Shown here piece after piece: positions 63,003-64,000 of a stretch of DNA of 64,000 bases. Source of the stretch: Hygrocybe punicea (Eukaryota > Basidiomycota > Agaricomycetes > Agaricales > Hygrophoraceae); NCBI GenBank assembly GCA_963556145.1, contig OY744468.1, forward strand, positions 4,650,001 through 4,714,000. Reading direction: 5' to 3'. The notes under the pieces were generated by a model that was not told where the DNA came from, did no database searches, and worked only from the letters and a program-made list of their open reading frames with translations. Numbering within the stretch: the first letter of the stretch is position 1; every line of letters begins with the position of its first letter. The position numbers and the translations under genes were made by a program.

Positions 63003-64000
63003 CTATAGAATGTAATTACAGTGCCTGAACCAAGCTTGAGCATCATCCACCGTCACTGACCAAACTGTGTTGTGAAGTATGGCAAGACAATTGGCTTTGT
63101 CTGCATCGGATCCACTTGCTGTGTGGAATGCTTCACCATGGTGCTGCAGCCAAGTTTTGATTAATGAGAATGCAAGTTCTATGGGGTTGAAGTCCGGTGG
63201 GAAGGAAAACATATCACATCCCACTAGACATAATATTAGCATTGACATTGCATGACGGTATAATAATTGGTGGTTACCGTTCCCATATCATGTCAAGTAT
63301 GAATTGTGCATGGTGAATACAACAGTTGTCCATTACAATGACTGAATTTTGAGCCAGAAATGGGTGCATTTGATCCAACAGCCCCTCAATGAATTGTGCA
63401 AATGATGTCTGGTTGAAGGCCCCCTCCACGATATCAAGGTAGAGCATACTGTCAAGGGATAAAGCTGGAAGGACAGAGAATCTGTACTAGTTCAGAATCC
63501 GAGTTTTTTTTTGCAAGAATATGAACACTAACTTTCTTCCACAAACAAAAAAAGCTTTCCAAACTCCACGCTGACCACGGATCACCCAGGCTTTTCCCTG
63601 GTAAGTTGTGCGCTGATCACAGGCACTTTCATCTACAAAAACAAGTTGCTCAGCTGTATACTGTGTGCCAATATGGTATAAGTACTCTGCGCACTTTTGA
63701 GCACTTTGTTCGATTGCATGTTTGTGAGCTAGATAACTCTCAGATTGAGTAAGCCTTTTTCATTGTGTACCCACTTTGTTTCAACATTTGCTATATTGTT
63801 GATAATGAAACTGTAACACTGCATCTATCCTGAAGCATGTCTCTGAGCTCATTAAGGTATTCATCACAGTTCTTGTCCAGTACACCATGGATGAACTAGT
63901 TACTCTCTTCAGCTAATGTTCCCATAAATTCTGAGAGACACATACTGCTACATCATTAGGTGTAAGGTGGAGTGGTCGACCAAGTTTGTTGCCTGAACTG
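63003..64000 (-). pseudogene. Tc1/mariner-type DDE transposase relic, runs off the window
   Basis: On the minus strand the fragments give an N-terminal helical part with TAG in frame near 63798, then LTQSESYLAHKHAIEQ, QLVFVDESACDQRTTY (first Asp), KAWVIRGQRGVWKAFFV, SLDSMLYLDIVEGAFN, NSVIVMDNCCIHHAQFIL (second Asp) and MFSFPPDFNPIELAFSLIKT (Glu). This is the DDE_3-type catalytic domain. Frame changes near 63530 and 63270 and the stop mark it as broken, unless some are introns. The gene starts beyond 64000 and no terminal repeats are visible. Confidence 0.82.

Overview
This 64-kb window comes from a filamentous basidiomycete, most likely a wood-decay or mushroom-type agaricomycete. The evidence is many genes cut by roughly 45-70 nt introns with CTAAC-like branch sites, proteins found mainly in that group (expanded F-box families, DUF4470 proteins, single-pass glycoproteins, alcohol oxidase and aryl-alcohol-oxidase-type GMC enzymes), a fungal CYP51, a fungal Vps51 and a fungal Hen1. 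I could splice most genes by hand. About 26 genes or gene relics are ordinary chromosomal ones and the rest is mobile DNA.

Layout. 0-7 kb: end of an alcohol-oxidase-like gene, a calcineurin-like phosphoesterase, translation factor eIF5 and an F-box protein. 7.5-21 kb: two intact-ended DNA transposons of one architecture separated by a small membrane-glycoprotein gene. Each has terminal inverted repeats, an exact 9-bp target duplication, a RecQ-type helicase gene on the plus strand and, tail to tail with it, a large DUF6589-like gene on the minus strand. The second copy carries a solo-LTR-like insertion and several stop codons. 21-23 kb: a decaying DUF4470 gene whose intron holds a 714-bp foldback element. 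23-38.5 kb: dense housekeeping genes (VPS51, a low-complexity basic protein, an Env7/STK16 kinase, a nucleolar-type protein, mitochondrial RNase Dss1, CYP51/ERG11, a tiny V-ATPase subunit e gene, HEN1 and a multi-pass membrane protein). 39-50.7 kb: a PEX11-type peroxin, a tRNA, COQ9, a membrane protein, eIF3j, a tail-anchored protein, PWP1 and a GH17 glucanase. 51-59.3 kb: a GMC oxidoreductase, an F-box protein and three poorly known genes. 59.3-64 kb: gene-poor repeat land with three tandem-repeat blocks and a Tc1/mariner-type transposase relic.

The most interesting system is the helicase plus DUF6589 transposon. Both copies share gene order, convergent genes only 4-13 bp apart, long inverted repeats, related terminal bases and 9-bp target duplications. 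The DUF6589-like proteins share spaced acidic motifs compatible with a DDE transposase. This is a hypothesis I could not test by search. Other points worth checking are three introns with GC-AG borders, paired CACGTG palindromes in a 109-bp divergent promoter, a 10-nt microexon and an 8-nt coding first exon, and a 647-bp tandem duplication in which one copy has lost many CpG sites.
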